The notes under the pieces were generated by a model that was not told the DNA's origin, did not search any database, and was given only the letters and a program-made list of their open reading frames with translations. A stretch of DNA of 64,000 bases, taken from assembly GCF_003955665.1 (NCBI RefSeq), contig NZ_RXHU01000027.1, positions 83,434 to 147,433 on the forward strand, given 5' to 3'. Positions within the stretch are counted from its first letter, which is position 1. Every line of letters begins with the position of its first letter. Origin of the DNA: Paenibacillus whitsoniae (GTDB taxonomy: Bacteria > Bacillota > Bacilli > Paenibacillales > NBRC-103111). The translations under genes and the position numbers were made by a program. This document shows positions 56,716 to 64,000 of the stretch, in pieces.

Positions 56716-57486
56716 ATGATTACCAAAGGAAACCCATTCTCGCTCGAACAGTATCAAAAAGAAGGGTACAGCGGCCCGATGCAAGGGCTGACCTTACAAG
56801 AGGCGGATTTTTACTATCAGCGATTTTTCGATGTGCTGGAGCAGTCTAAATACGAGCCGGGTCCAACGAGAATGAATCTGTCGGCGTGGCACCAACGCCA
56901 TCACTGGGCGTACCAGCTCGCTACGCATGCGAGCATTGTCGGGGCGATGAAGCAAATTCTCGGCGACGATATCGTGCTGTGGGCGATGCATTTCTGGTAT
57001 AAAGAGCCGAATAACAACAAGTTCATTCCGTGGCATCAAGATATTAATTATTGGCCGATGGAGCCGGCGATCAATGCCACTGCTTGGGTCAGCCTCGGCT
57101 GGTCGATTCGGGAAAACGGCTGCCTGCGCGTCATTCCTGGCACGCACAAATCGATTGTGGAACATGTGTCCACTGGCACCGATGCCAGCGCCTTTGAACA
57201 AGGCCTGCCGGAGGAGGCGATCGACGAGTCCAAAGCGGTCGATTTGGAAATGTCCCCTGGACAAATTGCCTTTTTCAATGAAGCAACGTTCCACGGATCG
57301 GAGACGAACCGCTCCAACATTCCGCGCGTCGCGTTCTCTGTCCGCTATACGACGCCGGAAGTCAAGTTCAAGATGGACGAGTGGGGCGGCGATACGACCC
57401 GCATTCGCACTTATCTCGTCAGCGGCGAAGACAAATTCAAGTTAAACGAGGGTATTCAAGGCATTGTGCCTGTACCTGAAAGTTAA
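56716..57486 (+). CDS. Phytanoyl-CoA dioxygenase (PhyH) family protein
   Basis: 256 residues from ATG 56716, which has GGAGGG 6-7 bases upstream; the ORF begins 54 bases earlier without a site. Non-heme Fe(II)/2-oxoglutarate dioxygenase: His107-x-Asp109 in PWHQDINYW and distal His193 in ATFHGSETNRS, with Arg204 for 2-oxoglutarate. Family members hydroxylate a wide range of small molecules; the substrate here may be a sugar derivative. It heads a + strand unit with the next AraC gene. Confidence 0.88.
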   Translation: MITKGNPFSLEQYQKEGYSGPMQGLTLQEADFYYQRFFDVLEQSKYEPGPTRMNLSAWHQRHHWAYQLATHASIVGAMKQILGDDIVLWAMHFWYKEPNNNKFIPWHQDINYWPMEPAINATAWVSLGWSIRENGCLRVIPGTHKSIVEHVSTGTDASAFEQGLPEEAIDESKAVDLEMSPGQIAFFNEATFHGSETNRSNIPRVAFSVRYTTPEVKFKMDEWGGDTTRIRTYLVSGEDKFKLNEGIQGIVPVPES

Positions 57487-57547
57487 ACAAACATGCTACA
57501 ATAGGCAGTAAACCCCATTTTAAGACCTGGCGCGAGGTGGCTGTTTC

Positions 57548-58378
57548 ATGAACTCTTTTCAACTGATGATAGAATCTCTGGCGATCCGATTCCTTCACAT
57601 CATTCAATATACGCTGGACTATCGCTGGGGGGGCAGCCGCCGCACGCTTCGTCATACCGTGCTTTGGTACGTTCATCGCGGGAGCTTTCACTTAGAAATC
57701 GGTGACACGGCCTATCGCTGCTCCGATGGCCAGGTGTGCATCCTGCCGGCCGGCAGCCTCATCTCCTTCCGCGCTGTCTCCGACGAACTGCTTCTCACGA
57801 GCATCAACTTCGACGCGGAAGTGACGATGGTCAGCCATCGCAGCTGGGCGCAGGTGATCAATGCGCCCGTGCGGTTTGAAGGCACGTACCGCCACCTGGA
57901 ACCGGTGCTGCAGGAGATGCTTCTACACGCGGATAAATCAGTGCCATACGTGCACCTGCTGCAGCAATCCGCTCTGCTGCGCATCCTGTATGAGCTGCTG
58001 CATACCGGCACCGCCGGGGAATCCGTCTTCGCCTATACGCATGCGGACACCCGCATCCATACAATCATTCATTTCCTGAATGCCCATCCGCACCGCATGC
58101 CGGAAATCAAAGAGCTTGCCGAGCTTGTGCAGCTTAGCGAATCGCATCTTCGCAAGCTGTTTATCAAGCAAACCGGACAAGCTCCGCTTCATTTTGTACA
58201 TAGCCTCAAAATCGAACAAGCGAAAAAGCAGCTGACGGCCAGCTCCAAGCCCGTCTCGCAAATCGCCTACGAGCTGGGCATCGACAACGCCAACTACTTT
58301 TCTCGCATGTTTCGTTTAAAAACCGGCCTCACTCCGCTGCAATACCGCCAGCAGTTCGGCCTCTGGCTGAACGATTAG
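57548..58378 (+). CDS. AraC family transcriptional regulator
   Basis: 276 residues. A sensor domain (about 15-110: HTVLWYVHRGSFHLEIGDTAYRC) precedes a double HTH (IKELAELVQLSESHLRKLFIKQ, VSQIAYELGIDNANYFSRMFRLK). GAGGTGG lies 8-9 bases before the ATG. Downstream of the PhyH gene (61 bases) and convergent with the heparinase-like gene. It may regulate the dioxygenase and the Gfo/Idh-TIM cluster. Confidence 0.9.
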   Translation: MNSFQLMIESLAIRFLHIIQYTLDYRWGGSRRTLRHTVLWYVHRGSFHLEIGDTAYRCSDGQVCILPAGSLISFRAVSDELLLTSINFDAEVTMVSHRSWAQVINAPVRFEGTYRHLEPVLQEMLLHADKSVPYVHLLQQSALLRILYELLHTGTAGESVFAYTHADTRIHTIIHFLNAHPHRMPEIKELAELVQLSESHLRKLFIKQTGQAPLHFVHSLKIEQAKKQLTASSKPVSQIAYELGIDNANYFSRMFRLKTGLTPLQYRQQFGLWLND

Positions 58379-58384
58379 CCGGCA

Positions 58385-60214
58385 TTAGCGCACCGTGCTA
58401 CCGTTTTCCAGCGTCATCGTAAAGCTCGACTGCGTCCCTGTCTCCGCCGCCGTCAAATCAATTAGATAGACGTGCTCGACCCCGTTATGATGATTGGCGT
58501 GCTCCGCCGTGGAGATCGACGCCTTCAGCTTTGCGGCATCATAGCGCAGCACGCGGCTTTTGCCCTCCGATTCCAAACGAATTTCCCCTTCTGTGGCAAT
58601 GACCGGCTGCACAAGCGTGACAAAGCGCTCGGTAATCGCTGCCCCCGGCGTGCTGAATGTGAACGTATCCGTCAGTGTCAGCTTGCCTTCCACTTTATCA
58701 ATCGCAAATTCCCGCTCCAGACTTTCCAAGCCATGAACCGTATACGCTTTGCCGATGTCCAGCTTGTAACGGTCCTCGGTATCCGAAAGCGCGACGTCCA
58801 GCACTTGGCCGGCAAAAGCTCGTCCCGCCTGTTGAAGCTCGCCATTAATGATCGGCACATTATGCCCCGCTGAGCTGTTGCACAGAATGGAGTAACGCTC
58901 AGGTCCGAAATAGGCTTTCGTGTACCGCCCCGATCCCAGATCGTCAAGCCATCTCACGCCGTCGGCCAGCCAAATGAAGTTGCCAATATCGTTATGGTTG
59001 TGCGGCTCGTCATTATGGCCGCCTTTCGCTGCAAAGCTGACGGTCTGCTCGCCGGACTGCCATCTTGCGATCACCCACTGAGCTTCCGGCAGGAAGTCTG
59101 TGCCGAGCGCCAGCCCTTCCCGTTCCCTCAGCAGCGGTTCGTTCAGCCAAGCCACGCTGCGCAGCGTCTTGGCATAGCGTCCGCAATGGTCGATCGGCGC
59201 TGCCAAAGGCTCAAGGGAAGGAACCCGAATGTCCGCAAACTGCTCACCCAAGCGGCTGAAAATACCCGGCTCCACACCACCGGTACGCGAGCAGTCCGAG
59301 AAGTTCGCCACTTGATTCCCTTGCAGGAAACAGCGCTGTGGAAACAGTGCAATGCGGCGAACTTTATCTGAAGTCAGCAAATCCACCTTGCCGCCTGTCC
59401 GCTGTTTGAGCAGCTCCGAGAAGTATACATAATAACCGAATCCGTAATACCAGTAATTCAAGCCTTCCAGGCAGGCGCCTTCATCAGTGAAGCCTTCCAG
59501 GAAGCACTCCATGGCGTCCATCACCCGGGTCAAAATCGGCATCAGCACCTTGGAATCTGGAAGCAGGTAAATGGCGGCCATCCCCACGCTGCCGGCGCAA
59601 ACGGCTGACCAGTTGATGTCACATGTTTCCCACCAATACGCGCGTTTGACACTCATGTACGGAGTAACGACTCTGCGCATCGCTTCCCTGCGCGCACGTT
59701 TCACGACTTGCGGCTGCAGCCGGTCGCCAAGCAAATGGCACGTTTCGCTCAGTGCATGCGCCGTCTCGGCGGCAAAGAGGTCGATATGCTTGTCCTCTTC
59801 CCCTTCGAGCGAAGCATCATGGTTGTACAGATGAGCCGGCAAGCACCAGGTGAACTCGTCGCATATCGCCCAAATCGTATTTTCCAATGCAGCAATGTAC
59901 GTATCTTCGTCATCCTGAAGCGCAGCGACAGCCAGCGAAGCCAAGCGGCGGCGGCGATCGAAATACGCGTGCTCAAATTCAACGCGAGTTCCCTGCGTCC
60001 GATACAAATCAAATAGGCTAAAAGGCAACGCCTCAATTGGCTTCGTGACATAACTGTCCGCAATCGGCAAAATCTCGCCATAAACAGAGGCAAGCAGCGG
60101 GGTATTACCCATCGCCTGACGATTATTAGAACGTTTCAACTTTGCTTCTTGAAAAAGTGCGGCATGCTCCGCTTCGTGAGCAAGCAGTGCTTGCAAGAAT
60201 GATCGGCTGTTCAT
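58385..60214 (-). CDS. Heparinase II/III family protein
   Basis: 609 residues from ATG 60214, which has GAGGTGA upstream. An N-terminal (alpha/alpha)6-type helical domain (about residues 1-330: YWWETCDINWSAVCAGSVGMAAIYLLPDS, LEGLNYWYYGFGYYVYFSELL) and a beta-sandwich heparinase II/III-like domain follow (GGHNDEPHNHNDIGNFIWLADGVRWLDDLGSGRYTKAYF). The His-rich HNDEPHNHND stretch is the family's conserved region. There is no signal peptide, so it would act on oligosaccharides in the cytoplasm. Convergent with the AraC gene. Confidence 0.87.
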   Translation of the reverse strand: MNSRSFLQALLAHEAEHAALFQEAKLKRSNNRQAMGNTPLLASVYGEILPIADSYVTKPIEALPFSLFDLYRTQGTRVEFEHAYFDRRRRLASLAVAALQDDEDTYIAALENTIWAICDEFTWCLPAHLYNHDASLEGEEDKHIDLFAAETAHALSETCHLLGDRLQPQVVKRARREAMRRVVTPYMSVKRAYWWETCDINWSAVCAGSVGMAAIYLLPDSKVLMPILTRVMDAMECFLEGFTDEGACLEGLNYWYYGFGYYVYFSELLKQRTGGKVDLLTSDKVRRIALFPQRCFLQGNQVANFSDCSRTGGVEPGIFSRLGEQFADIRVPSLEPLAAPIDHCGRYAKTLRSVAWLNEPLLREREGLALGTDFLPEAQWVIARWQSGEQTVSFAAKGGHNDEPHNHNDIGNFIWLADGVRWLDDLGSGRYTKAYFGPERYSILCNSSAGHNVPIINGELQQAGRAFAGQVLDVALSDTEDRYKLDIGKAYTVHGLESLEREFAIDKVEGKLTLTDTFTFSTPGAAITERFVTLVQPVIATEGEIRLESEGKSRVLRYDAAKLKASISTAEHANHHNGVEHVYLIDLTAAETGTQSSFTMTLENGSTVR

Positions 60215-60475
60215 GGTCATCACCTCAAAATTTTTTCAGTCCTCTCTTACTATAATCCGATCCTCCTGATTACACTAGCTTTAATTTTGACTTCCACCAT
60301 GCTTTCGCTCACTTCCAAACTGGTTTCCACCCGATTTCATCTATTACCAAAATTGCCCAGAAAGACAAACTTATTCCCCCTATCGCTAAGGGATATGCAA
60401 AAAATTGCCATGCCGATCTTGCTTTCTCTGCACTCTCTCGGCATTCGGCTTCTGCTCTGGATCATCGTCGCCATC
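60215..60475. other. Intergenic stretch between the heparinase-like gene and the Spo0E-like terminator
   Basis: Holds the promoter side of the heparinase-like gene and no recognisable gene. A + strand ORF at 60287-60511 lacks a ribosome site. Confidence 0.4.
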
Positions 60476-60521
60476 AAAAAGAAAAGCCGAGCCTCACAAG
60501 CTACCTCGTGATCTCGGCTTT
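60476..60521 (-). terminator. Terminator of the Spo0E-like gene
   Basis: On the minus strand AAAGCCGAG pairs with CTCGGCTTTT (further pairing inside), followed by CTTTTT. Confidence 0.8.
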
Positions 60522-60526
60522 GTTGC

Positions 60527-60694
60527 TTATGCAGTTCGAACGAGCGTTAATTCGTAATAGGCATTTAACAGTTTATCCAGTTCAATTGAAAGTTTCAAAA
60601 CAGTTTCAGACAAGAGTCCATAAACGCGATAGGCAAGATTCAGCTCGTTACGCTTTGCTTCAATCTTTTGTTCCAAGTCACCTAATTGACCCAT
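60527..60694 (-). CDS. Spo0E-family aspartyl-phosphate phosphatase
   Basis: A 55-residue gene. It starts MGQLGDLEQKIEAKRNELNL, forms two amphipathic helices and carries the SxxxD motif Ser36-Ile-Glu-Leu-Asp40 in LSIELDKLL, the known Spo0E signature. Spo0E-like proteins remove phosphate from Spo0A and so delay sporulation. GGAGGG lies 6 bases before ATG 60694. A terminator follows the stop. Single gene, unrelated to the sugar genes around it. Confidence 0.88.
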   Translation of the reverse strand: MGQLGDLEQKIEAKRNELNLAYRVYGLLSETVLKLSIELDKLLNAYYELTLVRTA

Positions 60695-60865
60695 GTTGAT
60701 CCCTCCGTATTTGAAATTTTCTTCCCGTGGATAAGTGATCCGTTATGTTACCTATATCATAACTTAATATTGTTAAGAAATTATTAGCAAAAGCTGAAAA
60801 TTACCTATATTTGAAAATTTATTTAATGCCTACAATTTTACCAACTGTTCACTACAACGCAGATG

Positions 60866-61672
60866 TCAGGTTGACAATTGTACGACTGCGCCACCTGGAA
60901 TCTCAACAGCGTCACCTTCCGCGCTAATCCAGACGGAAGCGGCCGACGGATTGTGAACGATTCTACTGTCCACAGAGAAACGAAGCCTGCCAAGCGCCTG
61001 CATATACAACGCAATCTCGGCATTGGTCGCATACCAGATGTCATCTTTGCCACCCACTTTTTCGCCAAAACGGTCAATAAGCTCCCAATTGTTGTCATTC
61101 TCGAATTCGTAGCTGTGGCCCCACACATAGAACAGTGCCATACGGGTATGCCGCTGCTCAAGCTGGTTAAACTTGTCCGCAAGCTCCACCATCATCTTGT
61201 GATGGCAAGTCGGATGCCAGCGGAGAAAATCCTTCGGCATGTGAAAGCCTTGATGACTTTCTGTCGTCCGTGCATATTCGATGCCCAGCGTCGGCAGCAT
61301 CGCGACGACCGCGTCGGAATGTGTGCCGAACGGATAGCTCATACCGCGAACGGGATAGCCGACAAGCGCCTCCAGCGCAGCACGGTCGTTCGAAATCTCA
61401 TGAACGACCTGCTCCGCCGGCGATTGCTCCAGAAATGGATGATCGATGGTGTGGGCCGATACTTCATGGCCTGCAAACAACGACTTGATTTCTGAAGCGG
61501 ATATATAGCCTTCTTTACCCAAAAAGCCACTGTTCAAATGAAACGTTCCTTTCAGTCCGTATTCATTGAACTTGTCAACTAATCGGCGATCGTGGATTCT
61601 TCCGTCGTCAAAACTTAACGTCAGTGCTTTCGTCAGCCCGTTCGGAAACCGATCAAAGCGAATGCGCAGCAT
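60866..61672 (-). CDS. Polysaccharide deacetylase family protein
   Basis: 268 residues with the NodB-homology fold of carbohydrate esterase family 4: SFDDGRIHDRRLVDKFNEYGLKGTFHLNSGF (Asp-Asp pair), AHTIDHPF (metal His pair), RGMSYPFG (Arg plus PFG), and WHPTCHHKMM later. It lacks a signal peptide, so it may act on a soluble oligosaccharide. AAGGGGG lies 8 bases before ATG 61672, with a LacI-operator-like site just upstream. Confidence 0.9.
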   Translation of the reverse strand: MLRIRFDRFPNGLTKALTLSFDDGRIHDRRLVDKFNEYGLKGTFHLNSGFLGKEGYISASEIKSLFAGHEVSAHTIDHPFLEQSPAEQVVHEISNDRAALEALVGYPVRGMSYPFGTHSDAVVAMLPTLGIEYARTTESHQGFHMPKDFLRWHPTCHHKMMVELADKFNQLEQRHTRMALFYVWGHSYEFENDNNWELIDRFGEKVGGKDDIWYATNAEIALYMQALGRLRFSVDSRIVHNPSAASVWISAEGDAVEIPGGAVVQLST

Positions 61673-61684
61673 GTAATTGCCCCC

Positions 61685-61700
61685 TTGAAACGTTTTTAAG
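61685..61700. promoter_or_regulatory. Operator-like site before the polysaccharide deacetylase gene
   Basis: TTGAAACGTTTTTAAG, close to the GAAACGTTTAA half of the operator at lacI (35367). It sits directly before the ribosome site. Single copy, so weak support. Confidence 0.35.
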
Positions 61701-61756
61701 ACCGATTCTCTCAGTCTACCAAATATTTCATTTCAAGGGTAGCCGTTTGGGATAAA

Positions 61757-62824
61757 TTATGAGAGCCATGCCGCCAAATGCTGCTTCACAAACGCATCAT
61801 CGTTCAGTTCGGGATAATCACGGTACATGCGGTCGATTTCTTCCGCTTGGCCTGGCGAAAGCTCCTCGTGCGGGTTCAAACACCATGTGCCTTTCATCAG
61901 CCCTTGACGGCGCAGCACTTCATGAATGCCCGGGATGCAGCCGGCAAAACTGTGCGCCGGATCGAAGAACGCGGCATTCGTTTCTGTGACGGCGATGTTG
62001 CGCGTCAGCCACTCGCGGTCGAGTGATGCGTTGTCGCGCACCGCCTTGATCTCTTCCAGCAGCTCAACCGCTTTCCGCGTCCAGACGGCCCAGTGACCTA
62101 GCAAGCCGCCGACGATGCGTTTTTCCACGGTTTGGCCATCGACCTGGAATTTATAAACCGTGAGCAGATCGTTCACGATGTTGTCGTCGTTGCCTGTATA
62201 CAGCACGATCTCATCGCGTCTTGGCGAATAGCAGACCGCACGTGCGACGTCGATGGTCTGGTAGCGGTTGAACGGCGCCATCTTGATCGCGACGATGCCC
62301 GGTATGCGGGCGAACTCTTTCCAGAAATCGAACGAGTAGATTTTCCCGCCGACCGAAGGCTGGAGATAAAAGCCGATGACCGGCATTTTCTCTGCGATGC
62401 GCGCGGTGCGCTCGAGAATTTGCTCTTCGCTGTAGGCGTTCAGGCCGCCCATGGACAAGAGGCCGGCATCATAGCCAAGCCCGATCGCCGTATCGGCTTC
62501 GGCGATGGCTTGCTCGGTCGGGCCGCAAATGCCCGCCACTTTAATAAACGGACGATCCAGCTTCGCGCGGTCGACCTCTTCCGAAGCCATGCGCAGCACG
62601 GTTTCAAACAGATTGTGCTGCGGCTCGCGGATTTCGAATTGCGTCGAGTGCACGCCGACGGCAATGCCGCCGGCTCCCGCCGCCATGTAGTAGCGGGACA
62701 GCGCGCGCTGGCTTTGCTCGTCGAGCTGACGATCGGCGGTGAGTGCCAACGGATGCGCCGGAATGACAAGCCCGCCGTGCAGCGCTTCGAACTGCGCTCT
62801 AGATAGCTCTGGTCGTTTGCTCAT
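61757..62824 (-). CDS. Dihydrodipicolinate synthase family protein (class I aldolase)
   Basis: 355 residues. The Schiff-base Lys is probably Lys181 in IVAIKMAPFNRYQT, with the partner Tyr153 in GFYLQPSVGG. GGIAVGVHSTQF is the equivalent of the usual GTTGE-type phosphate/carboxylate loop but altered, so substrate probably differs from DapA. It follows the epimerase directly (ATG right after its stop) with GAGGGG as ribosome site. Likely cleaves or dehydrates a 2-keto-3-deoxy sugar acid; inferred from family. Confidence 0.85.
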   Translation of the reverse strand: MSKRPELSRAQFEALHGGLVIPAHPLALTADRQLDEQSQRALSRYYMAAGAGGIAVGVHSTQFEIREPQHNLFETVLRMASEEVDRAKLDRPFIKVAGICGPTEQAIAEADTAIGLGYDAGLLSMGGLNAYSEEQILERTARIAEKMPVIGFYLQPSVGGKIYSFDFWKEFARIPGIVAIKMAPFNRYQTIDVARAVCYSPRRDEIVLYTGNDDNIVNDLLTVYKFQVDGQTVEKRIVGGLLGHWAVWTRKAVELLEEIKAVRDNASLDREWLTRNIAVTETNAAFFDPAHSFAGCIPGIHEVLRRQGLMKGTWCLNPHEELSPGQAEEIDRMYRDYPELNDDAFVKQHLAAWLS

Positions 62825-63841
62825 TTAAAATTTCCCCTCTCGCTCCTGGAAATGCGTCGGTTTGTTGATCGTACTGCCGCCATTCAGCGTCCACTCGGCA
62901 ATCCAATCCAGCATCTGGCCCAGGGATACGCTTGGATAGCCGAATTCCTGCATGCATTTCGCGGCATTGCTGAGCAGCGCGGTCTCGGACTCTTGGCCGA
63001 CGAACGTCGGCTCAATGCCGAGACGCTTGCCGAGCTGCTCCGCTGCGTAGCGTACAGACACGGTTTCCGGCCCCGTTACGTTCAGGAAGTTCGCCGGGCT
63101 TTGCGCTGCGGCCAGGGAACGGATTGCGATTTCATTGGCATCCCCCTGCCAAATACAGTTGAAGTGACCCATCGCCAGGTTGATGGCGCGGCCTTCTTTG
63201 ATCGACTTCGCAAGCTCGAGCAGCACGCCGTAGCGCAAGTCGATCGCGTAATTCAGACGGTAAATCGCTACCTTCGTGCCGTTCTTGTGGCTGTAGTGCT
63301 CGAACATCCGCTCGCGGCCCAAACACGACTGGCCGTATTCGCCGATCGGCGCAGGGCTCATGCCCTCATGCGCACCGCCGTATGTAACCGGCGTAAACGG
63401 GTAGACATTACCCGTCGAGAATACGACGATGCGGGAGTTTTTGTATTTTTCAGCGACACGTCCTGGCAAATACGCATTCATCACCCATGTAAAATGCTCC
63501 TTGCCGGTTGTACCGAATTTCGTCCCTGCCATGTAAATCACATTCGGGACGTCAGGCAGTGCCTGCAGCGCCGCATCGTCCAGCAGATCGCAAGCGATCG
63601 TCTCTACGCCGTAGGCTTGAAGCTCGTCTTTGAGACCCGCTTCGGAAAACCGCGAGACGCCGATCACTTTCTTAACGACGCCGGCTTCGCGAATGGCATT
63701 CATTGCAAGTCTCGCCAGGCTCGGCCCCATTTTGCCTCCGACGCCAAGCAGCATAATATCGCCTTCCAGCTCCCGCATAAACTGAACCAGTGCCGCCGAC
63801 GGCTTTGACATCACCGCATCCAAATCTTCCAACGTTCTCAT
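62825..63841 (-). CDS. NAD-dependent epimerase/dehydratase-like protein
   Basis: 338 residues from ATG 63841, preceded by GAGGGAG. The N-terminus is acidic (MRTLEDLDAVMSKPSAALVQ), then a Rossmann motif LLGVGGKMGPSLARLAM. Later: RIVVFSTGNVYPFTPVTYGGAHEGMSPAPIGEYGQSCLGRERMFEHY. The Y-xx-x-K of extended SDRs is replaced: YGQSCLG has Leu where Lys is usual, so catalysis may be atypical. It is transcribed with the DHDPS-family gene. The function in sugar acid breakdown is inferred. Confidence 0.82.
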   Translation of the reverse strand: MRTLEDLDAVMSKPSAALVQFMRELEGDIMLLGVGGKMGPSLARLAMNAIREAGVVKKVIGVSRFSEAGLKDELQAYGVETIACDLLDDAALQALPDVPNVIYMAGTKFGTTGKEHFTWVMNAYLPGRVAEKYKNSRIVVFSTGNVYPFTPVTYGGAHEGMSPAPIGEYGQSCLGRERMFEHYSHKNGTKVAIYRLNYAIDLRYGVLLELAKSIKEGRAINLAMGHFNCIWQGDANEIAIRSLAAAQSPANFLNVTGPETVSVRYAAEQLGKRLGIEPTFVGQESETALLSNAAKCMQEFGYPSVSLGQMLDWIAEWTLNGGSTINKPTHFQEREGKF

Positions 63842-63906
63842 CGTTATCGTCTCCCTCTTTTGTATCAAGTTCGCGTGCTCTGAAATTAGTATACCTACGT
63901 CGAATG

Positions 63907-63937
63907 TTAAAAGACAAATCTTTAAAGTGTCTTTTAA
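63907..63937. promoter_or_regulatory. Perfect inverted repeat upstream of the epimerase operon
   Basis: TTAAAAGACA (63907-63916) and TGTCTTTTAA (63928-63937) are perfect 10-base arms with an 11-base spacer. They lie 66-96 bases upstream of ATG 63841 on the minus strand and just before a possible + strand gene. Likely an operator for a divergent regulator. Confidence 0.6.
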
Positions 63938-63961
63938 TGAGCGGCGTGATGGGGGGAAGCG

Positions 63962-64000
63962 GTGAAACACTTGGCGTTTGGAGACACGTTTCGGCGACAG
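63962..64000 (+). CDS. Possible start of a divergent gene, cut by window edge
   Basis: GTG 63962 is preceded by GGGGGG about 5 bases upstream. The frame stays open (VKHLAFGDTFRRQ) to the window end. If real it could encode the regulator of the epimerase-aldolase operon, since a strong inverted repeat lies in between. Only 13 codons are visible, so identity is unknown. Confidence 0.3.
   Translation, partial: MKHLAFGDTFRRQ

Noticed and set aside
60287..60511. 74-codon frame on the + strand
   Set aside because: No ribosome site; overlaps the terminator of the Spo0E-like gene.

Overview
The window looks like chromosome from a spore-forming Gram-positive bacterium of the Paenibacillaceae (Paenibacillus or Cohnella type). 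Supporting signs are strong AGGAGG-type ribosome sites, frequent GTG/TTG starts, intrinsic terminators, Firmicute families (YitT, LTA synthase, CcpN/YqfL, YrzA-like DUF2536, YheC/D ATP-grasp, a Spo0E-like phosphatase), and a large set of AraC regulators, Gfo/Idh/MocA dehydrogenases and sugar isomerase/epimerase TIM barrels. This assignment is inferred from gene content; no rRNA or tRNA gene was seen. No insertion sequence, phage gene or CRISPR array was found.

Layout. 1-6.4 kb: a truncated CPBP protease, a histidine kinase/response regulator pair, a YitT protein and an LTA-synthase-family enzyme. 6.4-9.1 kb: a Gfo/Idh dehydrogenase and TIM-barrel pair divergent from an AraC regulator. 9.1-10.4 kb: an AT-rich patch with a small unknown gene, then a DinB-fold protein. 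10.4-14.1 kb: a complete fixABCX operon (electron-transfer flavoprotein, quinone oxidoreductase and ferredoxin), visibly richer in GC. 14.2-17.9 kb: another Gfo/Idh enzyme with a divergent AraC regulator, an acetyltransferase and a TauE/SafE exporter. 18.1-20.5 kb: panD, a spore-coat-type ATP-grasp protein and threonine synthase. 20.5-21.15 kb: a non-coding stretch with two families of degenerate tandem repeats. 21.1-29.1 kb: an unknown protein, a DMT transporter, a large GDYXXLXY membrane protein, a heterodimeric ABC exporter and a DUF2536 protein.

29.1-35.4 kb is a polysaccharide-use locus. It has a LacI regulator with two operators, a GH88 unsaturated glucuronyl hydrolase, a DUF2264 protein, a second set of LacI-type operator-like sites, a lyase-like protein and an acetyl-xylan-esterase-type deacetylase. 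A 30-codon gene with its own ribosome site and terminator lies divergent from lacI. 35.6-38.5 kb: an SDR lacking the usual catalytic Tyr/Lys, a Gfo/Idh enzyme and an unknown protein. 38.6-41.05 kb: a gluconeogenesis control operon, ccpN-yqfL-glpX, in which ccpN appears to start at a rare ATC codon. 41.4-49.4 kb: a MarR/VOC pair with repeated operators, a second intergenic repeat family, an EamA transporter, catalase, a small helix-hairpin-helix protein, a hydroxyisobutyrate-dehydrogenase-like enzyme, and a LysR/YeiH divergent pair.

49.4-63.9 kb is a second carbohydrate region: LacZ, AraC, two TIM-barrel isomerases, a Gfo/Idh enzyme, a PhyH dioxygenase, AraC, a heparinase II/III-type protein, a hidden Spo0E-like gene, a polysaccharide deacetylase, a DHDPS-family aldolase and an NAD-dependent epimerase-like protein. 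No sugar transporter is encoded in either carbohydrate region. The best candidates for undescribed biology are these two sugar modules, the tandem repeat block at 20.6-21.1 kb, the 30-codon gene at 35.5 kb, and the ATC start of ccpN.
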